Shown here one piece after another: positions 51,608-59,543 of a stretch of 64,000 nucleotides of DNA. The stretch's first letter is position 1, and each line of letters starts with the position of its first letter. The position numbers and the translations under genes were made by a program. Origin of the DNA: Bin87 sp965207585 (GTDB lineage: Bacteria; Chloroflexota; Dehalococcoidia; Lucifugimonadales; UBA3495); contig CBDBMT010000003.1 of assembly GCA_965207585.1 (NCBI GenBank), positions 3,348,001 to 3,412,000 on the forward strand. The letters are read 5' to 3'. The notes beneath the pieces were generated by a model, which worked only from the letters and a program-made list of their open reading frames with translations, had not been told where the DNA came from and ran no database searches.

Positions 51608-52459
51608 TCAGATTTGGCTGTATCCGCTGCCCGGCCCGCGCGTATCGTCAACGCCCCAACCGCGACCTTCGGTGATCCAGCCGAATTCCAGCAGAATCTG
51701 CTGGCTGTAACAAACTCGCCCGGTCACCTTGTCCACCGGCTCCGAAGCGAGCAACAGAGTGGCTTTGGCCAACAATTCCGGCGGTTCGCCTCGGGGGTCG
51801 TCCATCCCTTCCACCAGGTGGTGGAACACGGTTCCCGGCGTGGGCACCACCAGCGATGGCGAGACGGCAGTAACCGAAATCCCGTACTCGTACACTTCCT
51901 GTGCCAGGCCCTGAGAGAACCGCTCCAGGGCCGCCTTTTCTGCGCCGTAGCAAGTGCCGTTGTTGGGTGGCGTCGCATACGGGCCGCGGCCGGGGCCCAC
52001 CGCCGAGCCGGAGGAGATGTTCACGATGCTGCCCGACCGCCGTTCGATCATGTCTCCCAGAACCAGCTGGCTGAGAATGAATGGCGCGTGGAAGTTCACC
52101 GCCCAGGACCGCATCCACCGGTTGATGGGGAAGTCCTTGATGGGAAGGTAGTACGTAAGCGCTGCGTTGTTCACGAGCACGTCAACCGGCCCATAGATAC
52201 TGCGCGTTTCCTCGATCAGGCGCTCGCAGTCTTCAGGCAGCGAGATATTCGCGGCCACCGCAGTGGCTTCACCGCCGGCTTCCTTGATGTCGGCGATGGT
52301 CTTCGAGAGCGAACCCTCCAGCGGATGGTCACCCTCATTGACGGTGCGCGCGGCGCAAACCACTCGCGCCCCTTCGGCTGCGAACAGCTTGCTGATCTCC
52401 GCGCCGATGCCCCGGCTGGCTCCGGTGACGATGGCTGTTTTTCCTTCAAGTCTGGGCAT
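51608..52459 (-). CDS. Short-chain dehydrogenase/reductase
   Basis: This 283-residue SDR has TGASRGIGAEIS, VVCAARTVNEGDHP, NNAALT and the catalytic Ser/Tyr/Lys area in NISSGSAV and CYGAEKAALERFS. A long insert follows the central strand, and the C-terminus differs from typical FabG (VCYSQQILLEFGW). It is probably a hydroxyacyl-CoA or steroid-like dehydrogenase. The ATG follows AAGGATG. It lies 48 bases upstream of the acyl-CoA dehydrogenase and probably shares its transcript. Confidence 0.93.
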   Translation of the reverse strand: MPRLEGKTAIVTGASRGIGAEISKLFAAEGARVVCAARTVNEGDHPLEGSLSKTIADIKEAGGEATAVAANISLPEDCERLIEETRSIYGPVDVLVNNAALTYYLPIKDFPINRWMRSWAVNFHAPFILSQLVLGDMIERRSGSIVNISSGSAVGPGRGPYATPPNNGTCYGAEKAALERFSQGLAQEVYEYGISVTAVSPSLVVPTPGTVFHHLVEGMDDPRGEPPELLAKATLLLASEPVDKVTGRVCYSQQILLEFGWITEGRGWGVDDTRGPGSGYSQI

Positions 52460-52486
52460 TTGCTACTCATCCTTCCGAGTTTTCAG

Positions 52487-52936
52487 TTAACCTGCGTTGC
52501 CATTGTTGGTCCCGTCGCCCGAGGGCGGCGGTTCCGTGAACGTGCGCCCGTCCCGCTCCGCCGCCTCGCGCCGTTCGTTCCAGGCTTCCCAAGCACGATT
52601 GGCTTCCTCTCGACCTTCTTCACGGCCTTCCTGGCGAACCAGGTCACGGTACAACTTGGCCAGTACCATGGGTATCCCCTCCACAAATCCGAATGCCAAC
52701 GGGAACGCAACGCCGACGGTGACGGCAGCAGCAACAATTGCGATTATAGCAATTTCGGGCCATGCCAGCGGTGGGTTCTCTGCCGTTGCTACCCGCGCGT
52801 AGGCGAGCATACCGGCCAGAGCCGTCCAGAGAACGTAGAACGCTGCGAGGAACCAGCCGTTGCGACGGATCAGGACATCGAATGCGTTGGCTCTGACGTC
52901 CCGCTTACCGTGATCTGGATCACCCGGATTAGACAT
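52487..52936 (-). CDS. Two-helix membrane protein with charged C-terminal tail
   Basis: This 149-residue protein has two transmembrane helices (about 27-47 and 60-90) and a long Glu/Arg-rich helical tail (GREEGREEANRAWEAWNERR), followed by a Pro/Gly-rich end. Its start overlaps the panB stop region by eight bases, so it is translated from the panB message. It does not resemble pantothenate enzymes, and I recognise no family. Confidence 0.65.
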   Translation of the reverse strand: MSNPGDPDHGKRDVRANAFDVLIRRNGWFLAAFYVLWTALAGMLAYARVATAENPPLAWPEIAIIAIVAAAVTVGVAFPLAFGFVEGIPMVLAKLYRDLVRQEGREEGREEANRAWEAWNERREAAERDGRTFTEPPPSGDGTNNGNAG

Positions 52937-53762
52937 CCAGCAGGTCGGCCAGCAGGCTTTCGTTCATCGTAAAGCTCTCCGCTGCCGACGGAAACGCGCC
53001 GTTCCTCACGTCCTCCGCATACCGCTCGAAGGCCCTGGTCATATCTGAACCCAACTCAGCGTACTGCCTGGCGTGCTTGGGCACGAAATCTGGGAACAGA
53101 CCCAGCATGTCGTGAAATACCTGCACCTGCCCGTCGCAGTGCGGACCCGCGCCAATGCCGATGGTCGGAATGGTCAGTCGTTCGGTGATCGCCTTGGCCA
53201 GTGGCGCCGGGACGCACTCGAGTACGACCGAATACGCCCCGGCCTCCTGTAGCGCCCGTGCGTCATCCAGCACACGGCGCGCCGCCGCCTTGGTGCGGCC
53301 CTGCACCCGGTAACCGCCCAACGCGTTCACCGACTGCGGAGTCAACCCGATGTGACCCATCACCGGTACGCCGGCGTCCACGACGCGCCGTACTGTGGCC
53401 GCTATGGAGACGCCGCCTTCCATCTTTACGGTGTGCGCCCCGCCTTCCTGCATCAGCCGGCCGGCGTTGCGCAGCGCTTCCGCTGCATCGACCTGGTAGG
53501 ACATGAACGGCAGGTCGACTACCACCAAAGCCTGCGACGTCCCCCGGCTCACCATCCGCCCGTGCCGGACCATATCATCCATGGTCACCGGCACAGTGGA
53601 ATCGTAGCCCAGCACCACCATGCCCAAGCTGTCTCCCACCAGGATGATCGGGATGCCGGCAGCGTCGGCGATGCGCGCCGCCGTGTAATCGTAGGCAGTG
53701 ACCATGGGGATTTTCTCCCCGGCCCGCTTCATCTCGGCCAGTCGTCGAATAGTAATCGCCAT
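52929..53762 (-). CDS. panB: 3-methyl-2-oxobutanoate hydroxymethyltransferase (PanB)
   Basis: PanB adds a hydroxymethyl group to ketoisovalerate in pantothenate and CoA synthesis. The 277-residue length is standard. Recognisable blocks are PMVTAYDYTAARIADAAGIPI, VGDSLGMVVLGYDSTVPVTM, AHTVKMEGGV, GHIGLTPQSV and the late HDMLGLFPDFVPKHARQY. A TGATAAAAT extended -10 (53772-53780) lies three to five bases before the ATG on its own strand, in the end of the upstream gene, so an internal near-leaderless promoter is possible. It follows the DUF2520 gene by 15 bases. Confidence 0.96.
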   Translation of the reverse strand: MAITIRRLAEMKRAGEKIPMVTAYDYTAARIADAAGIPIILVGDSLGMVVLGYDSTVPVTMDDMVRHGRMVSRGTSQALVVVDLPFMSYQVDAAEALRNAGRLMQEGGAHTVKMEGGVSIAATVRRVVDAGVPVMGHIGLTPQSVNALGGYRVQGRTKAAARRVLDDARALQEAGAYSVVLECVPAPLAKAITERLTIPTIGIGAGPHCDGQVQVFHDMLGLFPDFVPKHARQYAELGSDMTRAFERYAEDVRNGAFPSAAESFTMNESLLADLLDV

Positions 53763-53777
53763 CGTGCCGCGATTTTA

Positions 53778-54662
53778 TCAGTCAGACAGGCCGATTGTCC
53801 GCCTCAATTGCGCCATCTGCGGCTCCGGTATTCCCTTGGCCCGGGCTAGCGGAAGCGACGACTCGGTCAACTGGCGATACAGCGGGAGCAGATGGGCAGC
53901 GTGCTGCGACAGCAATTCCAGGTGTGCGGCCACCGTTTCGGCGTCGCCCCGAACCACGGGCCCGGTCACCGCGTTGGCCGGACCCTGACGCTCGATGGCC
54001 TCAATCGTAGCCCGCGCCAACGGCGCGGTCGCCCTCACGCCATCCTCCTCAGTGAACCCCATGCTCGTCCACAGCCCGATGGCGGCATCCAACAGGGTGG
54101 ACAAGTACCCGCAACTAAACACCGCGCTGGCATGGTACAAGGGACGCATCCCCTCGGGGATTTCAATGCCCCTTCCACCCAGCGAAGTTGCCAACTCCGG
54201 CAGGAACTCCGTCAGCCAGCCCGTGCCCGAAATCGCGAAGGTCACACTATTCAGCCGTTCGGCCGCTTGCGCCGGTCCATCAATGGCTGCAAACGTTTGG
54301 AACGGGTGCATGGCCCCCACGGCCGCGCCCGCTCGTGCCGCGTCATCGAGCAGCTCGGTCGACGCCGCGCCACAGCAGTGCGCCACGCCCTGATCCGGTT
54401 GCCAGGCTACGCTGCGAGAAACCTCGGCTATCACCGAGTCCGGCGTAGTGATGAATACCAGGTCACAGCCGTCTGCCACCTGCTGCGCACTGCCCATCGC
54501 CTCGCATCCGTCGATAAGGTTCGCCGCTCTATTCGCGCTTGAGTGCGTGCGACTCGCGATCGCCGTGACCCGCCAGCCGGCCGCGCTCAACGCCAGAGCC
54601 AGCCCGCTGCCCAGCACGCCCGCGCCCACGAACCCAATGGCGATGCCTTCAGGTTTTTCCAT
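53778..54662 (-). CDS. Rossmann-fold DUF2520 dehydrogenase
   Basis: This 294-residue protein has an N-terminal Rossmann fold (GFVGAGVLGSGLALALSAAG) and a C-terminal helical DUF2520 domain (RPLYHASAVFSCGYLSTLLDA). Such proteins resemble 6-phosphogluconate and ketopantoate dehydrogenases. Sitting directly ahead of panB, it could supply the ketopantoate reductase step, as reported for PanG-type enzymes; this is inference. Its start overlaps the P1 peptidase end by 14 bases. Confidence 0.9.
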   Translation of the reverse strand: MEKPEGIAIGFVGAGVLGSGLALALSAAGWRVTAIASRTHSSANRAANLIDGCEAMGSAQQVADGCDLVFITTPDSVIAEVSRSVAWQPDQGVAHCCGAASTELLDDAARAGAAVGAMHPFQTFAAIDGPAQAAERLNSVTFAISGTGWLTEFLPELATSLGGRGIEIPEGMRPLYHASAVFSCGYLSTLLDAAIGLWTSMGFTEEDGVRATAPLARATIEAIERQGPANAVTGPVVRGDAETVAAHLELLSQHAAHLLPLYRQLTESSLPLARAKGIPEPQMAQLRRTIGLSD

Positions 54663-55644
54663 CCCTCAACTCCGAGACTGCTGGCACGCCGGCCAGCCCG
54701 TGCGTCGACCGAACGGCATCCAGCACTGCCAGCGCCGTCGCTTGCGTGGCTGCCGTCACGATGGCCGTCAGGTTTACGTCGGCAGCGTTCTCACCCGTGG
54801 CCACGCAGAACATCGTGTCGCCGTCGCTGGGCGTGTGGCACGGCCGAATAGTCAACGCCAGCCCGTCGTGGCACGCGGAGGCCATGAAATTAACCTGCAT
54901 CTTGTCGAGCTTTGCGTCCGTCGCCACGACGCCAATAGTGGTGTTCGTCATGGAAGATGACACGGAGGATCGGTCTCCGGTAAACACAACCTCTACCGGA
55001 TCGGCCATCGAACCGTTGTCAGTACGAGGCCCGGCAATCAGACCACCGTCGCGATAATCGTAAATCCCGCCCCATGCGTTGACTGCGACGGCCGCGCCCA
55101 CCGACACGCCATCCGGCAGCAAGCAGCAGGCGGACCCGATTCCTCCCTTGACCGCACCTTCCATCCCGAATGCTTTGGCCACCGTCGCGCCCGTTCCAGC
55201 GCCCACCGACCCCACCGGCATGTTGGTTGCATCCGAGGCCTTGCAGGCGGCATAACCCGCCGCTTCGTCGGGACGTACATCGGATCTGCCCACGCCCAGA
55301 TCGTATAGGATCGCCGCCGGCACAATGGGTACAGGACCATGCGGCGCCTGAAATCCGATCCCGCGCTCTTCTAACCACTGCTGCACCCCAGAGGCAGCGG
55401 CCAGACCGAAAGCGCTGCCCCCGCTCAACAACACGGCATGAACCTGATCGACCCGACGGATCGGGTCCAACAGATCAGTCTCCCGCGTTCCCGGTGATCC
55501 GCCCCTCACTGCCACTCCACCCACCGCGCCATCCGTCGTCAGGATCACAGTGCATCCAGTGACGGCTTCCACGTCTGTCCAATGACCCACCGAAACTCCC
55601 GGTACGTCAATAATGGAGCCGAAATGTTCCCTGCTCGAAATCAC
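54649..55644 (-). CDS. P1 family peptidase (DmpA/nylon-oligomer hydrolase type)
   Basis: This 331-residue N-terminal-nucleophile hydrolase is self-cleaving. The predicted cleavage and nucleophile site is SMTNTTIGVVATDA, where Asn precedes the Thr nucleophile as in the nylon hydrolase NylC. Other family blocks are ITDVPGVSVGHWTDVEAVTG-like at the N-terminus, LLSGGSAFGLAAASGV, and GMEGAVKGGIGSACCL. It releases N-terminal amino acids or hydrolyses cyclic amides. The start ATG overlaps the nuclease stop (ATGA), and its end overlaps the DUF2520 gene. Confidence 0.95.
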   Translation of the reverse strand: MISSREHFGSIIDVPGVSVGHWTDVEAVTGCTVILTTDGAVGGVAVRGGSPGTRETDLLDPIRRVDQVHAVLLSGGSAFGLAAASGVQQWLEERGIGFQAPHGPVPIVPAAILYDLGVGRSDVRPDEAAGYAACKASDATNMPVGSVGAGTGATVAKAFGMEGAVKGGIGSACCLLPDGVSVGAAVAVNAWGGIYDYRDGGLIAGPRTDNGSMADPVEVVFTGDRSSVSSSMTNTTIGVVATDAKLDKMQVNFMASACHDGLALTIRPCHTPSDGDTMFCVATGENAADVNLTAIVTAATQATALAVLDAVRSTHGLAGVPAVSELRDGKT

Positions 55645-56894
55645 TGGTACGAGCCCGTCCCCGCCGAAGCAAGTAGTTCTTCCGCACGCTCCAGCAAGTG
55701 GTCCCGCCGCTCGGCGCTGAACCCGCGGCTCTCCAGATACAGTCGCAGCGCCATCAGCGGTTGCAGATCCGAGGGTTCGACCGAGATGCGCCGGCGTTCG
55801 GCGTCGGTAACCTCCCGGGATACGCTCGCCACGTAGTGCGCCGCCGACAACGACGGACGCAGGTCGGCGTCTCTCAGCTTCCCTGACTGCTCGGAGGTCA
55901 GCTTCACCCGCAAGCGAACGATGGCCCCAGCAATTTGATGCCGGGATATTGCCCTCGTTACGAACTCAACGGGATTTTGCTCAACCTCTGGCACCGCGGC
56001 ATCCACGGTCACAAAAGGACGAGCCGCAATGTTGTGGAACTGCAAGTCAGTGACCCTCTGCCCCTGGTCAGCCTTGGGATCGAGATCCACCACGCAGAAA
56101 CCCTTCTCGTCCGATTCTTCCGAAAAGTCCACCCGCTGCAGGCTACCTGAGTACGCCACCGCTGGCCCATCCCCGCCGACCGGCCGCAGTACCTGGTGCT
56201 TGTGTATGTGCCCCAGCGCGACGTACTCCAGTTCCGGGCGTTGCACGGCGCTCACGTTGAGCACATGGTCGTTGCCCAGCATCATCGAACGCTCCGACCC
56301 AACGGTAGCCCCGTTCACCGTGACGTGCCCGGCCAGTATCCCCGGCACGTCCGGGTCGATCCTTTGGGCCCGACCGGCGATAGCCAAGGTCATCCGGCGC
56401 TCGGTTTCCGCTCGGATCTCCTCGATGCTGAGACCCCGGGACTCCTCCCGAGCCAGCATCGCTCCCCGAGATGGCCACGGCACCGCCAGGACTTGCAGCG
56501 GACCCACCCGGGTCGGAACCGTATACGTCTGCAAGCTGGCCCCGACGTAAACGTTGGGCACCTGCAGCGTGGAAAATATTTCCACGGCGTGGGCTCGCCC
56601 GGTTGCCGCCGGCAAATCGTGATTGCCCGGCAGCAGAAACGTCGCAATCCCGCCTTCCGAAAGCCGTAGCAGCCGGCGGGCGAACTCCCGCTGGTGGGTC
56701 TGGCTGGGGTCCCGTCCCTTGTACGCGTCGCCCGCCAGGACCACCACGTCGACGCCGTCGGCCAGGGCAAATTCCACCAACTCGTCCAGCGCGTCCAGAA
56801 AATCCCCCAGCCGCGTCGACAGCCCAGTGGCCGGATCGGTGCGGCCGTAGTTCTCCACACCAATGTGCAGATCCGAGAAGTGCAGGATTCTCAT
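55641..56894 (-). CDS. SbcD/Mre11-type metallophosphatase exonuclease
   Basis: This 417-residue calcineurin-like phosphoesterase resembles the DNA-repair nuclease SbcD. Metal motifs are HFSDLHIGVE (DxH), VLAGDAYKGRDPSQTHQRE (GD), LLPGNHDLPAA (GNHD), ILAGHVTVNG and LGHIHKHQV (GHxH). A C-terminal capping region extends beyond residue 280. No SbcC ATPase gene is adjacent, so its partner lies elsewhere or is absent. The start at 56894 is preferred; the open frame begins 17 codons earlier without family sequence. It overlaps the next gene's start by four bases. Confidence 0.93.
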   Translation of the reverse strand: MRILHFSDLHIGVENYGRTDPATGLSTRLGDFLDALDELVEFALADGVDVVVLAGDAYKGRDPSQTHQREFARRLLRLSEGGIATFLLPGNHDLPAATGRAHAVEIFSTLQVPNVYVGASLQTYTVPTRVGPLQVLAVPWPSRGAMLAREESRGLSIEEIRAETERRMTLAIAGRAQRIDPDVPGILAGHVTVNGATVGSERSMMLGNDHVLNVSAVQRPELEYVALGHIHKHQVLRPVGGDGPAVAYSGSLQRVDFSEESDEKGFCVVDLDPKADQGQRVTDLQFHNIAARPFVTVDAAVPEVEQNPVEFVTRAISRHQIAGAIVRLRVKLTSEQSGKLRDADLRPSLSAAHYVASVSREVTDAERRRISVEPSDLQPLMALRLYLESRGFSAERRDHLLERAEELLASAGTGSYQ

Positions 56895-56965
56895 CGCTGG
56901 CGTCCAAGCCCGACCGAGGTTGCTTGACCCCAGTCGCCGCGGCAACCGCCGCGTGACTCACCGAG

Positions 56966-57739
56966 TTACGCCCGGATATCCGCCAGGAAACGACCGGCGC
57001 TCTGGCGCACGAAGTCCTGGATGTTCACTGACATCAAACGCACCCCGCGCTCGGCAAACTCACGGAACCGTGCCACGTTGTCCACGGTCATGCCCGCGCC
57101 GGCAACACCAATGACCTTGCCTTCGGCCAGCGTCCCGTCGATTACTTGCGAAATCGCGGCATCCACGTCCGCCTGTGGCGGCATTCCCATGGCTTGGGTC
57201 AGATCGCTGCTGCCCACCAGGATCGCATCGACCCCGTCCACAGATGCGATGTCCCGCACGTTGGCCACCGCTTCGGGGGTTTCAACCATGCAGATCACCA
57301 GGGTTTCCCGGTTGGCCGCCTCGTAGTATTCGGCCGGCGGCAAGCCACTCCCCAGTCGGTTGGTGCGTCCGCCGGTGGAACTGCTCCGGTCGCCCATGGG
57401 GTAGTAGTGCGAGGCCCGAGCCACCGCTTCAGCTTCCTCTCGGTTGTTGATGTGTGGAACGATCAGCCCCTGCGCGCCCCGATCCAGGAACCGCAATAGT
57501 GTGGAGGGTTCGGCGTTGGGAACCCGCACCACCGGCGTGATGTCATGCAGTTCGGCCGCGCGGATCATGTTCTCCGACTCGGAGTCGTTGGATGAGCCAT
57601 GCTCGCAATCGATCCAGGCCCAATCGAAACCCAGCACTCCGTACATTTCGACCACTATGGGAGCGTAAAAATTCACGCTGCCACCGACCGCGATTTCGCC
57701 GGCGAGCAGCTTGGCTTTGGCTCGGTTCGTCCTGACCAT
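56966..57739 (-). CDS. HpcH/HpaI-type aldolase/citrate lyase family
   Basis: This 257-residue class II aldolase-like TIM barrel cleaves or forms 2-keto-3-deoxy acids with a divalent metal. Family signs are FDWAWIDCEHGSSNDSE, PVVRVPNAEPSTLLRFLDRG, QGLIVPHINNREEAEAV and YYEAANRETLVICMVETPEA. Its ATG at 57739 follows GGAG at six bases; an alternative ATG is four codons upstream. The gene lies between the nuclease operon and the RNase P RNA gene. The natural substrate is unknown. Confidence 0.92.
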   Translation of the reverse strand: MVRTNRAKAKLLAGEIAVGGSVNFYAPIVVEMYGVLGFDWAWIDCEHGSSNDSESENMIRAAELHDITPVVRVPNAEPSTLLRFLDRGAQGLIVPHINNREEAEAVARASHYYPMGDRSSSTGGRTNRLGSGLPPAEYYEAANRETLVICMVETPEAVANVRDIASVDGVDAILVGSSDLTQAMGMPPQADVDAAISQVIDGTLAEGKVIGVAGAGMTVDNVARFREFAERGVRLMSVNIQDFVRQSAGRFLADIRA

Positions 57740-57804
57740 GTCGTTCTCCATGTTCTGCTGGAATGGGATGCCGTGTGGGGCGGTGGGGATACGATATGAG
57801 TGTG

Positions 57805-58233
57805 GAGAAGGCCGGTCGGCCTGTAAGCCGGGTTCTGTATCCGCATAAAGCGGATGGTGGCCATCTATCTAGCCCCGAATGCGGATTTACCCGCATCGCC
57901 CTGTGGGCCAGGGCAGCGTTGCCGCTGGGGTCGAGCGGCCAACCCGGGGACGGGCCGGACACCCATGGTCCCTCTATTTGGCCTTGCTCCAGGTGGGGTT
58001 TGGCCGCCGGTGCGTCACCACACGCGGCCGGACGCTCTTACCGCCCGATTTCACCCTTGCCGGCCCGTCGAAACAGATCGGCGGTATGTTTCTGTGCCAC
58101 TTTCCGTCCCCGGCTCGGTCTCCCGCGCCGGAGCCTGGGCGTTACCCAGCACCCTGTCCGGCGGAGCCCGGACTTTCCTCCCCGAGGCGCGAGGCCCCGC
58201 GGCGGCCACCCGGCCGATCCGGCTTTCTCCTGA
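57805..58233 (-). ncRNA. rnpB: RNase P RNA
   Basis: Read on the minus strand, this contains the diagnostic conserved segments of bacterial RNase P RNA: GAGGAAAGTCCGGGCTCC near the 5' end (around 58185) and AGATAGATGGCCACC plus ACAGAACCCGGCTTACAGG (around 57820-57870) near the 3' end. Length about 430 nt fits the bacterial type A ribozyme. The ends are approximate. It removes 5' leaders from tRNA precursors. Its promoter is described separately. The run of short open frames over this region is not coding. Confidence 0.95.
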
Positions 58234-58237
58234 TGCG

Positions 58238-58266
58238 AGGCTAGCACGGGCATGTAGGAGGGTCAA
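58238..58266 (-). promoter_or_regulatory. Promoter of rnpB
   Basis: On the minus strand, TTGACC, a 17-base spacer and TAGCCT with an upstream TGC form a good sigma-70 promoter, with a start predicted about 58232. Confidence 0.6.
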
Positions 58267-58404
58267 GCAACCAATAGGCCAATCGGTGACGACAAACGGA
58301 TCAGCTATCCCGTCCGTCGAACCCCGACGGGAAAACGGTGCCTTCTATGTATAATGGCGGCCGGCATATCGCCAAGTTTTCAACCCTGCCTCGAGGTGAA
58401 CTCC

Positions 58405-59517
58405 ATGGCCACCGAACCCGTCAACATTTTCGAGTACGAACAAATCGCCAAAGAGCGTATCGAGCTGGGGCATTACGACTTCATCGCCGGCGGAGCAACC
58501 GACGAAATCACCATCCGCCGTACCCGCGCCGTGTTCGATTCGATCATGTTGCGGCCCCGCATGATGGTGGACGTCGAAAACCGCTCCCTGGCTACCACCG
58601 TTTTGGGCCAGGAAATAGCCCTGCCGGTCATGCTGGACCCCGCCGGCAACCACAGCGCGGCCCATCCCGATGCCGAAATCGCAACGGTCAAAGCAGCCGG
58701 CGAGATGGGCACCGTCATGGTGCTCAGCTCCCACGCGTCGCGCACCCTGGAAGACGTGGCCGCGTCCGCGTCCGGCCCGCTGTGGTTCCAGCAATACTTC
58801 TTCAAGGATCGTGGCTTGACCCTGGAGATGGCCGCCCGCGCGGAGGAGGCCGGCTACTCCGCCATCTGCATGACCCTGGACGCCAAGATCAAGCCCAAGC
58901 GTGAGCGCAACATCCGCAACGACTACGTCGGCGCCGAGTCGCCGAACTACGCCCAACTGGACCTGGGCACCCACACCTGGAAGTTCGCCGCCGACGCCCC
59001 GGCCGGCCCCAGCGACATCCGGGACGTGGCATCCACCTGGGACGACCTCGAATGGTTCGCATCCAACATCAGGCTCCCGGTCGTCGTGAAAGGCATCATG
59101 GCCGGTGAGGACGGCCGCTTGTCCGCCGAGAACGGTGCCAAGGCGGTGATCGTCTCCAACCACGGAGGCCGTTACCTGGATACCACTCCCGCCACCATCG
59201 AGGTGCTCCCCGAGGTCGTGAACGCCGTCGGCGGCAACGCCGAGGTTTACCTTGACGGCGGTATCCGTCGCGGCACCGACATCTTCAAGGCGGTCGCCCT
59301 GGGCGCCCGCGCGGTGTTGATCGGACGCCCCCTGTTCTGGGGGCTGGCGGTTGACGGCTCCCCGGGCGTAGCCGCCATCCTGGAGTTGCTGCGCGACGAA
59401 CTTGACGCCACCATGGGCATGTGCGGCTGTCCCACGGTGGACAGCATCGGCTCGGCAACCATCGACACGGTCTCGCCGCTGTTGGCCGCATTCCCGTCAC
59501 CGGCAGACTTCCGGTAG
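58405..59517 (+). CDS. FMN-dependent 2-hydroxyacid oxidase/dehydrogenase
   Basis: This 370-residue enzyme belongs to the glycolate/lactate oxidase family. FMN and active-site landmarks are YDFIAGGATDEIT, LPVMLDPAGNHSAAHPDAE, VVKGIMAGEDG, VIVSNHGGRYLDTTPA (catalytic His and conserved Arg) and YLDGGIRRGTDIFKAVALGA. It oxidises a small 2-hydroxyacid such as glycolate, lactate or mandelate. The ATG at 58405 follows GAGGTGAA; a TATAAT lies at 58350-58355. The TPP-dependent enzyme begins 26 bases later, so the two probably form an operon. Confidence 0.95.
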   Translation: MATEPVNIFEYEQIAKERIELGHYDFIAGGATDEITIRRTRAVFDSIMLRPRMMVDVENRSLATTVLGQEIALPVMLDPAGNHSAAHPDAEIATVKAAGEMGTVMVLSSHASRTLEDVAASASGPLWFQQYFFKDRGLTLEMAARAEEAGYSAICMTLDAKIKPKRERNIRNDYVGAESPNYAQLDLGTHTWKFAADAPAGPSDIRDVASTWDDLEWFASNIRLPVVVKGIMAGEDGRLSAENGAKAVIVSNHGGRYLDTTPATIEVLPEVVNAVGGNAEVYLDGGIRRGTDIFKAVALGARAVLIGRPLFWGLAVDGSPGVAAILELLRDELDATMGMCGCPTVDSIGSATIDTVSPLLAAFPSPADFR

Positions 59518-59543
59518 CCGCGCCCCGTTTGCGAGGATTTGAA

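Noticed and set aside
57763..58354. Several overlapping short open frames in the RNase P RNA region
   Set aside because: They cover the conserved RNA segments, so they are chance frames in a structured RNA gene.
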